Shown: positions 1 through 9,766 of the stretch, in pieces
How positions within the stretch are numbered: position 1 is the first letter of the stretch
How the letters are laid out: each line of letters starts with the position of its first letter
DNA from: Thinopyrum elongatum
Lineage: Eukaryota; Streptophyta; Magnoliopsida; Poales; Poaceae
Direction: 5' to 3'
NCBI GenBank assembly: GCA_011799875.1
Contig: CM022298.1
Span: 291,342,366 to 291,406,365, forward strand
DNA: 64,000 nt
The notes under the pieces: model-generated
The model's input: only the letters and a program-made list of their open reading frames with translations
Database searches by the model: none
Told to the model about the DNA's origin: nothing
Position numbers and translations under genes: made by a program

Positions 1-2
1 AC

Positions 3-410
3 TTGGAGGCATGCCTTGATGCGCGCTCCCGCAAGCAAGGAGCACGACGCCAGGTGCCGGAGGCACAAGAATTCATCGCCCAGGAGATTTACAAGCTGCG
101 AGAAGCTCGGGCCATCCGTGGCGAGCGTCGCCCTGCGTGTTCCGCTAACCTAGCCGCCATCCCCGAGAAGGGCAGCAAGGTGTGCGTGTGTGTTGACATC
201 GCGAGCCTCAACAGGGCCAGCTCCCAGGATCTCTTTTGGCCGTCGCGCGTCGGCCTGAGCAGGGGCCTCATCGCAAACTACACTTGCATGCACTTCGGCC
301 TGGAGAATGCTGGTGCCACATTCCAAAGGTTGGTGCAGCTCGCGATGGCGCCTCGTGGGACTTCAGCCCCTCGCGAGCCCCCAAGGCCTCCGGAGCCAAT
401 CGGCCCCTGA
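3..410 (+). pseudogene. Ty3/gypsy reverse transcriptase fragment, internally deleted
   Basis: The reading frame resembles the reverse transcriptase of a gypsy polyprotein. A stretch ending in VCVDIASLNRA looks like the family's CVDF-x-LN-A motif, and MHFGLENAGATFQRL is the well-known FGL-NAGATFQR motif. In an intact enzyme a long palm segment lies between them; here they are separated by only about 35 residues, so the middle is deleted. No YxDD box follows, and the frame runs into unrelated GC-rich sequence before its stop. It is a decayed relic that enters from the left edge. The motif reading is direct; the family assignment is established knowledge; subfamily is not resolved. Confidence 0.6.
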
Positions 411-719
411 GAGGCGAACCCCCACGGCACGCTTCATCAAGTAGCCCGACGCTCCCACAACAACATGTTGCTAGGTGAATTTTTGGTTTGTTCAAAATTG
501 AGGGCACCCCATGGGTACGTCATCCTCAAGTTGGCCAGGGTCCGTCCCTGCAGCCACATCACTTTCTGGTCGTGTAGCGAATCTGGTTATGCTTTAGTGA
601 TTTTATGTTGCTTGCTTAACCCTGTGTTCGGTGCCTCGCCACCATTGAGATTGCCGCACCCTCGCAACTCTTCTCTTGACTATCCCACGACCGAGGGCTG
701 GGCACGGCGTCTATCCTCG
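411..719. other. No gene seen
   Basis: Mixed-composition sequence between the gypsy relic and the next repeat block. I see no convincing frame, repeat or RNA here. Confidence 0.5.
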
Positions 720-881
720 CACTACAGTAGGATGGTCAAAACGCAACAGTCCAATCAGAGAACCTTCGACGAAACTGTGTGTGATGCATTTAATGAAAAC
801 AATGATGTAAAATAACCGTCAAATATGATACAAAATGTTTGCGATGGCGGAGACAACAAACACAATCCAGATTTTAGTTGC

Positions 882-1310
882 GTGTGCGATGCATGACATA
901 CGGTTAATCCCAAAGAACTGTTTCTGATGAGCCAGAACAACAGAAACGGGCAGCCATATCAAGGTGTGTGCGATATATGACATACAGTTATTCAAATGAA
1001 CTGTTTGCGATTAGAGAACACAATAGAAATGGTCAGCGAGATTAAGGTGTGTGTGATATACGGCATACAGTTCATTCGGATGAACTGTTTTCGATTAGGC
1101 AACAAAACATAAACGGTTCAACTTAACAAGATGTGTGTGATATGCGGCATACAGGTCACATAGATGAACTGTTTGCTATGAGCCAAACGAACACAAATTA
1201 TTCGTGTAAACAAGATGTGTGTGATACATGGCAAATAGCCCACTCGGATGAACTGTTTGCGATGAGAAAATATAATAGAGACGATTACTAGAGTTAATTC
1301 GTGTGCGATT
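882..1310. repeat. About five tandem copies of an 84-bp unit containing a hairpin
   Basis: Copies of the motif gtgtgYgat followed by gacatacagtt-like sequence start near 882, 966, 1049, 1133 and 1217, giving a period of 83-84 bp. In the third copy, acagttcat and atgaactgt form a 9-bp inverted repeat around a 4-base loop; other copies keep degraded versions. The style is that of subterminal repeats of grass DNA transposons. Confidence 0.7.
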
Positions 1311-1555
1311 TTGTGTGTAGAAAAAACTTTGAAAAATGCAAACTAGTTGCTTGCTATGGCTAGGAGTATCGCACACGATGCTTGTGCGAGTACTCATGTG
1401 CGATGATTAGTAAGTTACACATATGTTTTCTTATGATAACACATGTGTGGTAACACGTGACACCGCATGCGGTTGTCGGGTTGTGTGCTCCACTTAGTCT
1501 TCCCGCGCTCCACAAGGAAGAATTGTAAAATCCCCAATCCGGGCCAGCTGCTAGC

Positions 1556-1697
1556 TATAAATAACCACAGCAATGGCCATCAGCAGTGACTCGCTACTGA
1601 TCCACTTGCTAGCTAGTTACCCACACATACCGGCATACCCCCAATGGCCGACGACAGGATAGAGTTGCGCGATGGGAACGGGCGCCGGAGATCATAA
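1556..1697 (+). pseudogene. TATA box and truncated 17-codon reading frame
   Basis: A TATAAATA box (1556-1563) is followed 81 bp later by an ATG at 1644 that opens MADDRIELRDGNGRRRS and stops at 1695-1697. The stop lies just before the perfect hairpin at 1703-1762. This looks like a promoter and first codons of a gene whose remainder was removed or separated by the foldback. The spacing resembles that of the gene at 3844, which also has a TATA box about 70 bp upstream of its ATG. The gene itself is not recognisable. Confidence 0.35.
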
Positions 1698-1702
1698 TTT
1701 AG

Positions 1703-1762
1703 GTTAATTAATTATACCTCTAGAGCCGGATGATTCCGGCTCTAGAGGTATAATTAATTAAC
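1703..1762. repeat. Perfect inverted repeat, 28-bp arms, 4-base loop
   Basis: Left arm 1703-1730 and right arm 1735-1762 are exact reverse complements, with TGAT as the loop. The arms begin GTTAATTAATTATACC and include TCTAGAGCCGGA. A few further bases outside the arms also pair. Perfect arms in decayed surroundings suggest recent origin or gene conversion. Confidence 0.9.
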
Positions 1763-1814
1763 ATAATCTTAGATCAAATAACTAAAGCTTCCCTAACGTG
1801 ATCGTGCGCCGGCC

Positions 1815-2000
1815 CCAACCGCTAGCAGAGCGCGCACGGAGGGACGCGACCCGAGCGAGCCTTGGTGCCTAAACGGCGAGCAGAGCCCGCGGAGGGATGT
1901 GACCCGAGGGCGCCTCAGTGCCTAAATGGCGAGCAGAGCGCGCGGAGGGACGCGAGGAGAGCACACTGCGGCCGCCTAAACGTCGAGCAAGCACATGCAT
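1815..2000. repeat. GC-rich imperfect repeats (gcgagcagagcgcgcgg type)
   Basis: Units of roughly 60 bp with the core ggcgagcagagc...ggagggacgcg repeat three to four times. The same core reappears at 3265-3480, so the two patches are related. Confidence 0.6.
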
Positions 2001-2045
2001 AATTATTGCATATAGCAGATGAACATAGCCGGGAATAGCCGTCCA

Positions 2046-2154
2046 ACTATATTATTTTCGATGACATGCATTCATATATTCTTAGTTAAATCTAAGGTCA
2101 AAGTTTGGTACTACAAAATACGAAGGGGGCCAATAAACCATGACGGAGGTAGTA
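2046..2154 (-). mobile_element. Stowaway-type MITE end, truncated
   Basis: Read on the minus strand the segment starts TACTACCTCCGTCATGGTTT and continues with a TATTGGCCCC and a TTTGACC block, which is the layout I know from Triticeae Stowaway elements beginning CTCCCTCCGTCC. Only one end is evident; the opposite terminal repeat is missing. Confidence 0.6.
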
Positions 2155-2222
2155 CCTATATGAACACAGACGCCCAGTGTAGAAATTAATGGCGATATAC
2201 ACGTGTCCCACAATCCACGCCA

Positions 2223-2534
2223 ATGCTTCCCGCCTCTTCCCTCATCGGTTTCCCGCCACCAGCAAGTGGCTTGCTCCATATGACCCAGGCGGCATGCACC
2301 ATAGCGACATTGTGTGCAGATCTAGTCCACACCCATCTACCACTAGTTATTCCAATCTTTCCAAGCACTGACGAAAGCTTCGACGTCGACCCCTTCCCGC
2401 GTTACATCTTCGGCGAGGAGAACAAGCCGGAGCAGGTCGGGGAGCAAGAGCTTCATCGGCCGGTGCAGGCACCATGGCCCATCGGCAATGATATCGCCGT
2501 GCTAGTCCTTGAGGGTGCAATGGACATATTGTAG
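2223..2534 (+). CDS. Unknown small protein, element-associated
   Basis: A frame of 103 codons whose second half (…ESFDVDPFPRYIFGEENKP…) looks protein-like while the first half is low quality. No domain is recognised. The opening cccgcctctt...catcggtttcccgc is repeated almost exactly at about 7160-7205, so this start region belongs to a sequence present twice in the block. It is followed in another frame by the unknown gene at 2595. It could be the first exon of that gene, but I could not place a splice junction. Start choice is uncertain. Confidence 0.3.
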   Translation: MLPASSLIGFPPPASGLLHMTQAACTIATLCADLVHTHLPLVIPIFPSTDESFDVDPFPRYIFGEENKPEQVGEQELHRPVQAPWPIGNDIAVLVLEGAMDIL

Positions 2535-2594
2535 AGGAAGTGTGATGAGTAGTTTGCCATCAATCATGCAAAAGATTAAAAGCTAGTAGGCGGC

Positions 2595-3002
2595 ATGATC
2601 GACGACCCACCCGAAGAGCCGCCCTCATCGGTGCTCATCGAGAGCCTGATGCCCTGCAAGGAATGGGCAGAGGACCTCTCCGATTCAGTTATGAGACAGC
2701 CATCCTGCGGCTTCATCATTGCCGATGGAGGCCGTGTCAACCTCGATCCCGATGATGTGGTGGCCAGGCTCAAGCGCATCCTTGGAGGAGTTGACATCCC
2801 CGACGAAGTAGAACATCACCAACGTGATATCTTGAGGATGCAGGTGATGGACGGAATTTGCTACCAGTGCCGAGACATGGAAATGGAGCAGTTCCATAGG
2901 CATGTCATGCGCGCGATTGCATGCTATCAAGCTCTTCTGGAAGAGGCCCAACAGCCCCAAGAGTCTCCCAGCGCCAGCAGCTCCGTAGGCGCAAATGGAT
3001 AA
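2595..3002 (+). CDS. Unknown 135-residue acidic protein
   Basis: The frame begins MIDDPPEEPPSSVLIESLMP and has a coherent, protein-like composition: an acidic start, a middle with GGRVNLDPDDVVARLKRIL, a C-x2-C pair (ICYQCRD) and a Ser/Ala-rich end. I recognise no family. It lies between the frame at 2223 and a 3' module (3179-3262) that is repeated after the gene at 3844, suggesting these genes belong to one element or were duplicated together. An antisense frame of 112 codons overlaps it; codon quality favours the plus strand. Function unknown. Confidence 0.4.
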   Translation: MIDDPPEEPPSSVLIESLMPCKEWAEDLSDSVMRQPSCGFIIADGGRVNLDPDDVVARLKRILGGVDIPDEVEHHQRDILRMQVMDGICYQCRDMEMEQFHRHVMRAIACYQALLEEAQQPQESPSASSSVGANG

Positions 3003-3178
3003 CGTGGCCGCGGGTTGGGACACTCGGAATGAACGACCGCAAGGGTGCTATGCTGATCATGGAGTCCAAGAAGACCGTCGTCGGAAGGCCGCCAGCTTAG
3101 CCTTCCAGCCTATACTTTATTACAATTTTATGCAAATGTCGCATATCGACATTTCAAGTCACTAAACATATGTAGCTC

Positions 3179-3262
3179 GTGTGTGTTGTGGGCGTTGCCG
3201 CATGTGGCATTTTAAATCCTGAATATGTAAGACAATTATTAACCGTTGCCATTGTAAATTTG
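3179..3262 (+). repeat. 3' flanking module shared with 4505-4582
   Basis: The segment gggcgttgccgcatgtggca with the following ttttaaat, atgtaagacaattatt and ccattgtaaatt occurs here after the gene at 2595 and again at 4505-4582 after the gene at 3844, with a shorter echo at 4628-4655. These look like related 3' untranslated regions. Confidence 0.65.
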
Positions 3263-3264
3263 CC

Positions 3265-3480
3265 TCAACGGCGAGCAGAGCACGCGCAGGGACGCCAGAG
3301 CGGAGCGCACCACGGCCGCCTCAATGGCGAGCAAAACGCGTGGACGAACGCGAGCAGAGCGCCCCTAGCTGCCTCAATGATGACTAGAGCGCGCGCGGGG
3401 GGGGGGGGGGGGGGGGGGGTCGGTGGGAGGGGCCCCGCCGAAGCAGGAGCGCGCCATGGCCGCATGAACGGCGAGCAACC
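3265..3480. repeat. GC-rich repeats and a 23-base G run
   Basis: Units of the gcgagcagagc type, as at 1815-2000, repeat about four times here. They are interrupted by an uninterrupted run of 23 G residues at 3397-3419. Confidence 0.65.
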
Positions 3481-3773
3481 ACACCTGCATATTGCAATTC
3501 CGGTCAACCTTCTGGCACCGCGTGGGAGGCACGACGGCCCATTTATCCGACATGATGGTGATATCTGGACCGTGTGTGATAGTGGGCAGATACGTACACG
3601 TCCGAGAACGCGGGCCCACGGACGCCACCCGGGAACCATTTCAGGCTTCGAGCCCAGAACCATCAATAAATTTTGAGCTTCTTTCTCATCACATTCCAGA
3701 TTACCATGCAATAAGTAATTGCAAATTTGTTCACACCGATCAAACCTAAACGTGTTCCCACTTAGCACTGGGC

Positions 3774-3780
3774 TATAAAA
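3774..3780 (+). promoter_or_regulatory. TATA box for the gene at 3844
   Basis: TATAAAA lies 64 bp upstream of the ATG at 3844, a normal plant spacing for a short 5' leader. Confidence 0.55.
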
Positions 3781-3843
3781 ACTACCCACTCTAAAATTAC
3801 TTCACAATTCCTCTCCTAATCACCCAAAAATCAGGTCTTTGCC

Positions 3844-4431
3844 ATGAACGATAGGAGGAGTTTCGGGTCGACAAATAACCAGGGAGCAAGGACCAAAGCC
3901 GTGGAAGCACAAGAGAGGTCCTGCCACTATGCGGCAGCCGCAGCAGTGATGTCCTGGCGCGCCGCGGAGCCCTCGAACAAGCTCTCATCGACACGCGAGG
4001 GCTCCCACAAGCGCACTCGCTGCGTCAACGATCACGATGAGTTGGCGGTGCTGAAGTCCTTGGCCAGCGACGATGACATTCTCGCTGGTCTAATTAAGCA
4101 ACAGGAGTTGGTCGACGGCTTGATGAAGCTGCTCGACATTAGCGATGCCTCGGTTGAGAAGGCGACCGGCCTCGTCGAGAAACTCATGGGTGACAATGCA
4201 AAGCTCCTCAAGGCACTCGCCGAGATGGAGGAGGAGGCCACCGGCTAGAAGAAGTTGCATGAGCAGAGCAGTGCCTCAAGGATGACGCTGAAAGCGCTCG
4301 TCGAGGAACTGATGGGTGACTTGAGGTAGCTCCGGGTCGAGCATGATCTGGAGGTGGAGGAATCCGTGGCTGCCGTCAAGCAAAGTCGCGAGGAATTGAA
4401 GAAGGGCCTGGAGGATCTCGTTGCCTGGTGA
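3844..4431 (+). pseudogene. Coiled-coil protein of unknown function, two in-frame TAG codons
   Basis: The frame opens MNDRRSFGSTNNQGARTKAV and keeps the same phase for 195 codons to a TGA at 4429-4431. It is interrupted by TAG codons at 4246-4248 and 4327-4329. The second half is rich in Leu, Glu and Lys in heptad-like order (for example LVEKLMGDNAKLLKALAEME), so a coiled coil is likely. A related segment recurs after the first stop (ALVEELMGDLR resembles GLVEKLMGDNAK), which suggests an internal repeat. A TATA box lies upstream and the shared 3' module lies downstream. Two identical stop types could mean simple decay; no readthrough signal was seen. I do not recognise the family. Confidence 0.5.
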
Positions 4432-4504
4432 TTGATCGAGGAGTAGAGACAGTAGCGACCCAGATCGTTGTCTGCGATTTCCTTCTTCTCTTGCCCCCGT
4501 GCCT

Positions 4505-4660
4505 TTCGGGCGTTGCCGCATGTGGCATTTTAAATTATCTGGATTATGTAAGATAGTTATTATCCGCACCATTGTAAATTTTTCATCGTACTACCCATTG
4601 CCATTTTATTTGTCCTTGTATTATCCATTGTCGCATGTGGCATTTTAAATTATTCAGAAT
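4505..4660 (+). repeat. Second copy of the shared 3' module
   Basis: It repeats the module at 3179-3262 (gttgccgcatgtggcatttt, then ccattgtaaatttt) and then gives a third short copy, tgtcgcatgtggcattttaa, near 4628. Confidence 0.65.
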
Positions 4661-4726
4661 ACGAGTTGAACACACGAACTAAGCAAATGCTAACATTGAG
4701 CGGGGCCATGGGATCACAAGCAAACA

Positions 4727-5078
4727 CCCTCCGTCCAGGTGCTTTAATTAACCACATGTTAAACAATGCTCGGCCGCCATTAATGGACAAGTTGTGAGCG
4801 AGGCGGGCGGCTGGTGGATGGAGGTCAAAGAGCTTGCTTCCCGGTGAGCATGCATGGCGGACTCCTCGCATGTGTCCCGTCGAGCCTGCGCGATGCACAG
4901 GTCGCATGTGTCCTGTCGAGCTTGTGTGGTGGACTGTTCGCACGCGGTCTGTCGAGCCTGCACGGCGAACTTCTCGTGCTCATCTCGTCTAATCAAACAG
5001 CTGCACGCACGCCACCGACTATGGTTAAATTTTGGCACAAAATAAAAAGATGACCAATGAATGAGGACCGAGGTACTA
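4727..5078. mobile_element. Stowaway-like MITE with internal short tandem repeat
   Basis: The left edge reads CCCTCCGTCCAGGTG and the right edge, read in reverse, GTACCTCGGTCCTCATTC followed by TTTTGTGCCAAAATTTAACC; both fit Stowaway ends. The interior (about 4850-4975) has three copies of a 36-42-bp unit around tgtcctgtcgagcctg. Boundaries and the TA target duplication are not exact. Confidence 0.45.
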
Positions 5079-5214
5079 CTCTCCCATAAAAAGAGGGGAC
5101 GCGTGGCCGCACTTCAATGGTTATGGGAACACACACGGTTCATATAATACAACCGTTTGTGATATTAACGTGTCAGCTATTTGTTTCAAAAGGACTTTGT
5201 TGGTTATTAATGTG

Positions 5215-7020
5215 TGCGCCTTGTCTCAAACTGGATGGTTTTTTACCACGGCATATATGTGCCATATCATGAAACCATGCCAAATTTCATGATTTTTGGG
5301 AGAGTTTTGGATTTACTGGGATTTAAAAACCGAGATTCTCAATGTTTCAGGACGACGAGACGTTTGTAATTCATTCTCATTCCTTCAATGACAACTAAAC
5401 ATGCACCCAAGGACACATGTACGATTTTCCACCCATTTTGCTTCACTGGAGCATGTGCTTGTAGTTCAAATTTGAATTATGGAGATTAAATGCCCTGAAA
5501 ACTCAACTAATATATAAAATGGCCAAACGAACCCTCAATAGTTTCAAATTTTAGCACGATAGAATTTCCTGTTATTCTATGTTGCCTGTAGAAAACAAAA
5601 TACAAGGCGAGAAGAGGCAGCGATTATTGTTTTGCCCACAAGAGGGGCACGTTTCCCTACCGAAACCATGAGGGTTGCGAGAAGCTCCGGTTTGTAAGAG
5701 GGTTGTAATAAAGCTTGACCCATTTTTTACCACGTCATATATGTGCCATGTCATGACACCATGCCAAGTTTCATGATTTTCTGGTGAGTTTTGGATTTAC
5801 GGTGATTTAAAAACCGAGATTCCCAATGTTTGAGGCCGAGCCAGGACGCCGAGATGGTTGACTTCATTCCCATTCCTTGCATGGGACCTAAACATGCACC
5901 CAAGGACACATGTACAATTTTTCTAGCCATTTTGGTGCACTAGTGCATGTATTTGTAGTTCAGATTTGAATTATGGACATTAAATGTCTAGAAAACTCAA
6001 TTAATGTATAAAAAAGGCTATACGAACCCTGAATAATTTCAAAGTTTAGCATGACTCTCCGATTGTTCCATGTTGCCTGTAGAAGAAAATTCAAGGTGAG
6101 AAGAGGGAGCGATTATCGTTTCGTCCACAAGGGGGACACGTTTTCCTATCGAAACCACGAGGGTTCTTGCGAGAGGCTCCGGTTTGTAATAAAGCTTGGC
6201 CCAAATTGGACAATTTTTTTACCACGACATATATGTGCCATGTCGTGACACCATGCCAACTTTCATGATTTTCTGGTGAGTTTTGCATTTACGGGGATTT
6301 AAAAACCGAGATTCCCAATGTTTGAGGACGAGCGAGGACGCCGAGACGGTTGTAATTCATTCACATTCCTTGCATGGGAATTAACATGCATCCAAGGACA
6401 CATGTATGATTTTTCTAGCCATTTTGGTGCACTGGAGCATGTATTGATAGTTCAGATTTGAATTATGGACATTAAATGCCTAGGAAACTCAATTAATGTA
6501 TAAAAAAAGGCCAAACGAACCCTGAATAATTTTAAATTTCAGCACGGATATCCTGTCGTTCCATGTTGCCTGTATAAAAAAATACAAGGCGAGAAGAGGC
6601 AGCGATTATCGTTTCACCCACAAGAGGGACACATTTCCCTATCGGAACCACAAGGCTTCTTGAGAGAAGCTCCGGTTTGTAAGAGGCTTGTAATAAAACT
6701 TGCCCCAAAATGGACAATTTTTTTCCATGACATATATGTGCCATGTCGTGACACCATGCCAAGTTTCATGATTTTCGGGCGAGTTTTGGATTTACGGGGA
6801 TTTAAAAACCGAGATTATCAATGTCCGAGGCCGAGCCAGACGCCGAGACAGTTGTAATTCATTCCCATTCTTTGCATGGGACCTCTAAACATGCATCCAA
6901 TGACACATGTATGATTTTTGTAGTCATTTTGGTGCACTAATTTGAATTATGCACATTAAATTAATGCTTATAAAACTTAATTATAATGTATAAAAAGGCC
7001 AAACGAACCCTGTATATTTA
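5215..7020. repeat. About 3.6 tandem copies of a 490-bp unit
   Basis: The marker cgaaccct falls at 5528, 6023, 6516 and 7004, giving periods of 495, 493 and 488 bp. Other markers such as cgagattcccaatgtttgag and catatatgtgccatgtc repeat with the same spacing. Small frames inside recur with the repeat and are not genes. The family is unknown to me. Confidence 0.85.
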
Positions 7021-7397
7021 TAGCGGTTTTGGTCAACCATCTGTTACCCGTGGGTAAGCACTGTTCGCATGCATCGTGCTAGCTCACGCTTCCTTCTTTA
7101 CTAAGTTTTCCATATTAATGGTGTTATGTATCCAAACATGCTACCGTTTCCCGCCACTCCTCCCATCAGTTTTCCCGCCTCTTCTCCCATCGGTTTCCCG
7201 CTACCAGTGTCAGTTCTCATAGAGGGCTAGACGGCGACACACCGGCCATGTAAAAATTGCACACAGTTTCTAAAAGCACAAACGTGTGTGATAGTAGGGA
7301 GTAGGTCCCATACGATGACCAATGTGAAACGCCTTAAAGGCAAGGAGGCAAGTCTTATCAGCAAGGGGCGGCTTCCTATCCGCTAACCGAGTCGTAT

Positions 7398-7470
7398 AGA
7401 ATGCAGAAGTTAAGCGTGCTGGGACTGGAGGAGTCTAAGGATGGGTGACCTGGTGGGAAGTTGCATATCT
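7398..7470 (+). pseudogene. 5S rRNA-derived fragment
   Basis: AGTTAAGCGTGCT (7408-7420) and AGGATGGGTGACC (7438-7450), followed by TGGTGGGAAGTTGCAT, match the second half of plant 5S rRNA, including the internal Pol III control boxes A and C. The intermediate element between them is altered and the 5' half is absent or unrecognisable. It is not a functional 5S gene. Possible sources are a 5S pseudogene, a SINE3-like element or a Cassandra-type TRIM, whose LTR carries 5S sequence. I see no LTR pair here. Confidence 0.7.
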
Positions 7471-7496
7471 CAAGCTTCATTAAAGCGCCATGATAC

Positions 7497-7539
7497 GGTC
7501 ATTACAGACATTTATCATCTAAATGTGTCTGTAGTGACC
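7497..7539. repeat. Short foldback hairpin
   Basis: GGTCATTACAGACATTTA (7497-7514) pairs with TAAATGTGTCTGTAGTGACC (7520-7539) around a TCATC loop, with one mismatch and a 2-base bulge. Confidence 0.7.
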
Positions 7540-7639
7540 TGTCATGACGATTATATAAACCTTGGGATCCGTGTTTTGGTAATTTGTAGAATATGTTTTT
7601 TCCGTTATTTCTTGTTCTAAAATATCGGAGAATGAACGA

Positions 7640-8770
7640 GATCTGTAGGCCCACACAATCTATCCCTTTGACCCAACGTACGAGAAGGGTTTGACCATTA
7701 TGGTTTCCTCTTGCTCTGTGTGCCATGTTAGAGCAAATCAAGTTTGAGCACATGCGTTGGATGACACCCCTACCCCCCCACCCTCGTTGAGGTTGCGGAA
7801 GCGACATCGTACGTCTTTAACCTGGCTGGGGGGTACAATGTTCGGTTAGTAATGTTATTAATGTAGTTGGTGCCCCATCAAAGTTGTGCATTCTAGATTT
7901 GAACAAATCACACACCACCCATAAATTTTTTTGGGCGGGGGTATAGGGGGTGATCTGATCAAGCACGTCTCCCTTGTACGGTTTATACACTCTGTGGGCT
8001 CCCCGAGGTCTATATATATCATCCTTGGCTGATAATGAGGGGGCCCCACACAATCTATACCTTTAACCCAACGTACGAGAAGGGTTTGACCATGACGGTT
8101 TCCTATTGCTCTGTGTGCCAAGTTCGACCAAATCGAGTTTAAGCACATGCATTGGACGATACCCCCTCCCCCCGCCTCAAAGTTGGGGAACCGACATCGT
8201 ACGTCTTGAACCTGGCTTGGGGCCGGGTATGGTGTTCGGTTTGTAATGTAGTTGGTGCCCCATCGAAGTTGTGCATTGGGGATTTGAATACATCACACAC
8301 CACCCATACATATTTTCGGGCTGCATGTAGGGTATAGGGGGCCTTCTGATCGACCACGTCTCCATTGTTCGGTTTTTTGTGATGACACGCATATCTGTGG
8401 GCTCCCCGGATCTATATATATCATCCCTTTGACTGATAATGAGGGGTCTTTGGCCGTGAATGGATTCCTCCTAATTCGTGTTAGGGCCGATCACTGTCAC
8501 ATGTTCGAGTAAAGTTCTAGCTCGTGCGTTCTCAGGATTCCCTCCCACACCCTTGGATTGGTGGGTTTGACTGACACCATAGCCTATGTATCTCGTCCTT
8601 AATTACCTGGCTTTCATGGTGGTTGTCTGTACCGAGAGGCAGGCGCCACATCTAAATTGTAAATTATTTGATATTGAAAACACATCACCCCTTCCAACAT
8701 ACATCATTTTGGGCCGCATGCAGGCGGTGCTGGTTTTCTGGCCCCTCTCATATGATTTTTGATGATGGTC
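7640..8770. repeat. Tandem repeat, 390-400-bp unit, two clear copies and a degenerate third
   Basis: cccacacaatctat recurs at 7650 and 8045, cgacatcgtacgtct at 7802 and 8192, and gtgggctcccc near 7994 and 8397. A weaker third copy follows up to the CA microsatellite. No gene is seen within it. Confidence 0.75.
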
Positions 8771-8793
8771 CAATCTATTGGCCCAAGCGGTGT

Positions 8794-8850
<57 letters not shown>
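8794..8850. repeat. (CA)n microsatellite
   Basis: Dinucleotide CA run of about 57 bp with one interruption (aca-aac-aca). Confidence 0.95.
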
Positions 8851-8851
<1 letters not shown>

Positions 8852-9690
8852 CTGGGCTATTCTGTTTCGCGTAACAGAATATTATTCTGTTCCTCAACTT
8901 GAACGGACGGCCTTGAGACGTTGGACTGATAGGCTTTCCCACATGAACTGATCTTCCTGTGTCTTCGAAAAACAGAAACAGGGGGTTCAATGGGGAGCTT
9001 CCGAGGGTTCTCTGGCGCACCGCTGCAGGCCACTCGATGCTAGAGGAGTCATGTTCAGGATTCCGCACATGCGCGCACTCACCTGGTCGTGTTTTTCTAG
9101 CTCAAGTTACTGGAGGTGACGACGTGGGCATTGGTGGCGGAGGTGTTGCGGGTGCTGGTGTTTGGCGTGGTGTTCGTAGTCGTTGATTTATGTTCGCTTG
9201 TTGTTTTATGTGTTATAGCGATGTCGGAATGATCGGTGGGTGAGAGTTTTTGGAGATTTTTTGACTGTAATTTCTGATCAAAAGTTTTGCCGTTCTTGGT
9301 CGTCGGCCATGGCCGCCATGCAAGTGTGTTCTTCTTTTTCTAATGTTTTGTTTTCAAATTGGCATTGCAGGGAGAGCGATGAGGATTGTATGAACAATTT
9401 TGCGTTGTCAACTTTGCTCCTTTGAGTTGTTTCTACCCGGCTCCCATATGATTTGGTCGTTGTCGGCGGTGGTGTATCGTGGCTAACTGTAGCGTACGAT
9501 TTCTTAAAATCTAGTCAAACGCTGTAATTAAGTTTCGTGTTTTCTGTGTTGTTGAATTTTGTGGGTAGACATCCATGCTTCTTGAATGGCTGTCGTATGT
9601 GTAGTTGGACTGCTCCTGGTCAAAGTTGTATTACTGTGAGTAGACATCAGAGTAAGTAGTCTGTACCAGCTGCCTACCCAACCATCTACA
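8851..9690. other. No defensible gene
   Basis: It includes a small palindrome (TATTCTGT at 8858-8865 against ACAGAATA at 8874-8881) and a Gly-rich frame at 8959-9186 that I do not trust. The left end of the large backbone element probably lies in this stretch but no terminal repeat was identified. Confidence 0.4.
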
Positions 9691-9705
9691 CTATCAATAT
9701 AAACC
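9585..9705 (+). promoter_or_regulatory. Promoter region duplicated at 10212-10400
   Basis: The order gctgtcgtatgtg, then tcaaagttgtat, then a gacatca-rich stretch, then ccagctgcctaccca and a TATA box (ATATAAA, 9697-9703) is repeated as ctgtcgtatgtg, tcaatgttgtat, gatgacatcatc, ctggctgcccacc and TATAAAT at 10393-10399. The two genes downstream therefore share a duplicated promoter. Confidence 0.6.
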
Positions 9706-9766
9706 CCTCCCCACCCCCTACCCTCTCTCCCTTTCATTCCACCAGCCACCACCAAAGAAAAGCCAG

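Larger units (their letters stand above)
720..7310. mobile_element. Possible decayed CACTA-like DNA transposon block
   Basis: The left edge begins CACTACAGTAGGATGG, which fits the CACTA start typical of En/Spm-type ends. Inside it lie repeated motifs of the type gtgtgtgat...gaactgtttgcgat, which recur at about 5130-5165 (cacacggttcat...aaccgtttgtgat) and 7255-7300 (acgtgtgtgatagtag). Such motifs at both flanks of a block resemble subterminal repeats. A clean matching right terminus (…GTAGTG) and a 3-bp target duplication were not found, so the right limit is only the last subterminal-like motif. Small unknown genes inside (2223-4431) could be element cargo. This is inference from motif style, and the region could instead be several unrelated insertions. 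Confidence 0.3.

Noticed and set aside
7531..7540. CTGTAGTG as the right CACTA end
   Set aside because: It is part of the foldback at 7497-7539 and has no 3-bp duplication matching the left end at 717-719.
8603..8851. Frame of alternating Cys-Val residues
   Set aside because: It is the translation of the CA microsatellite.
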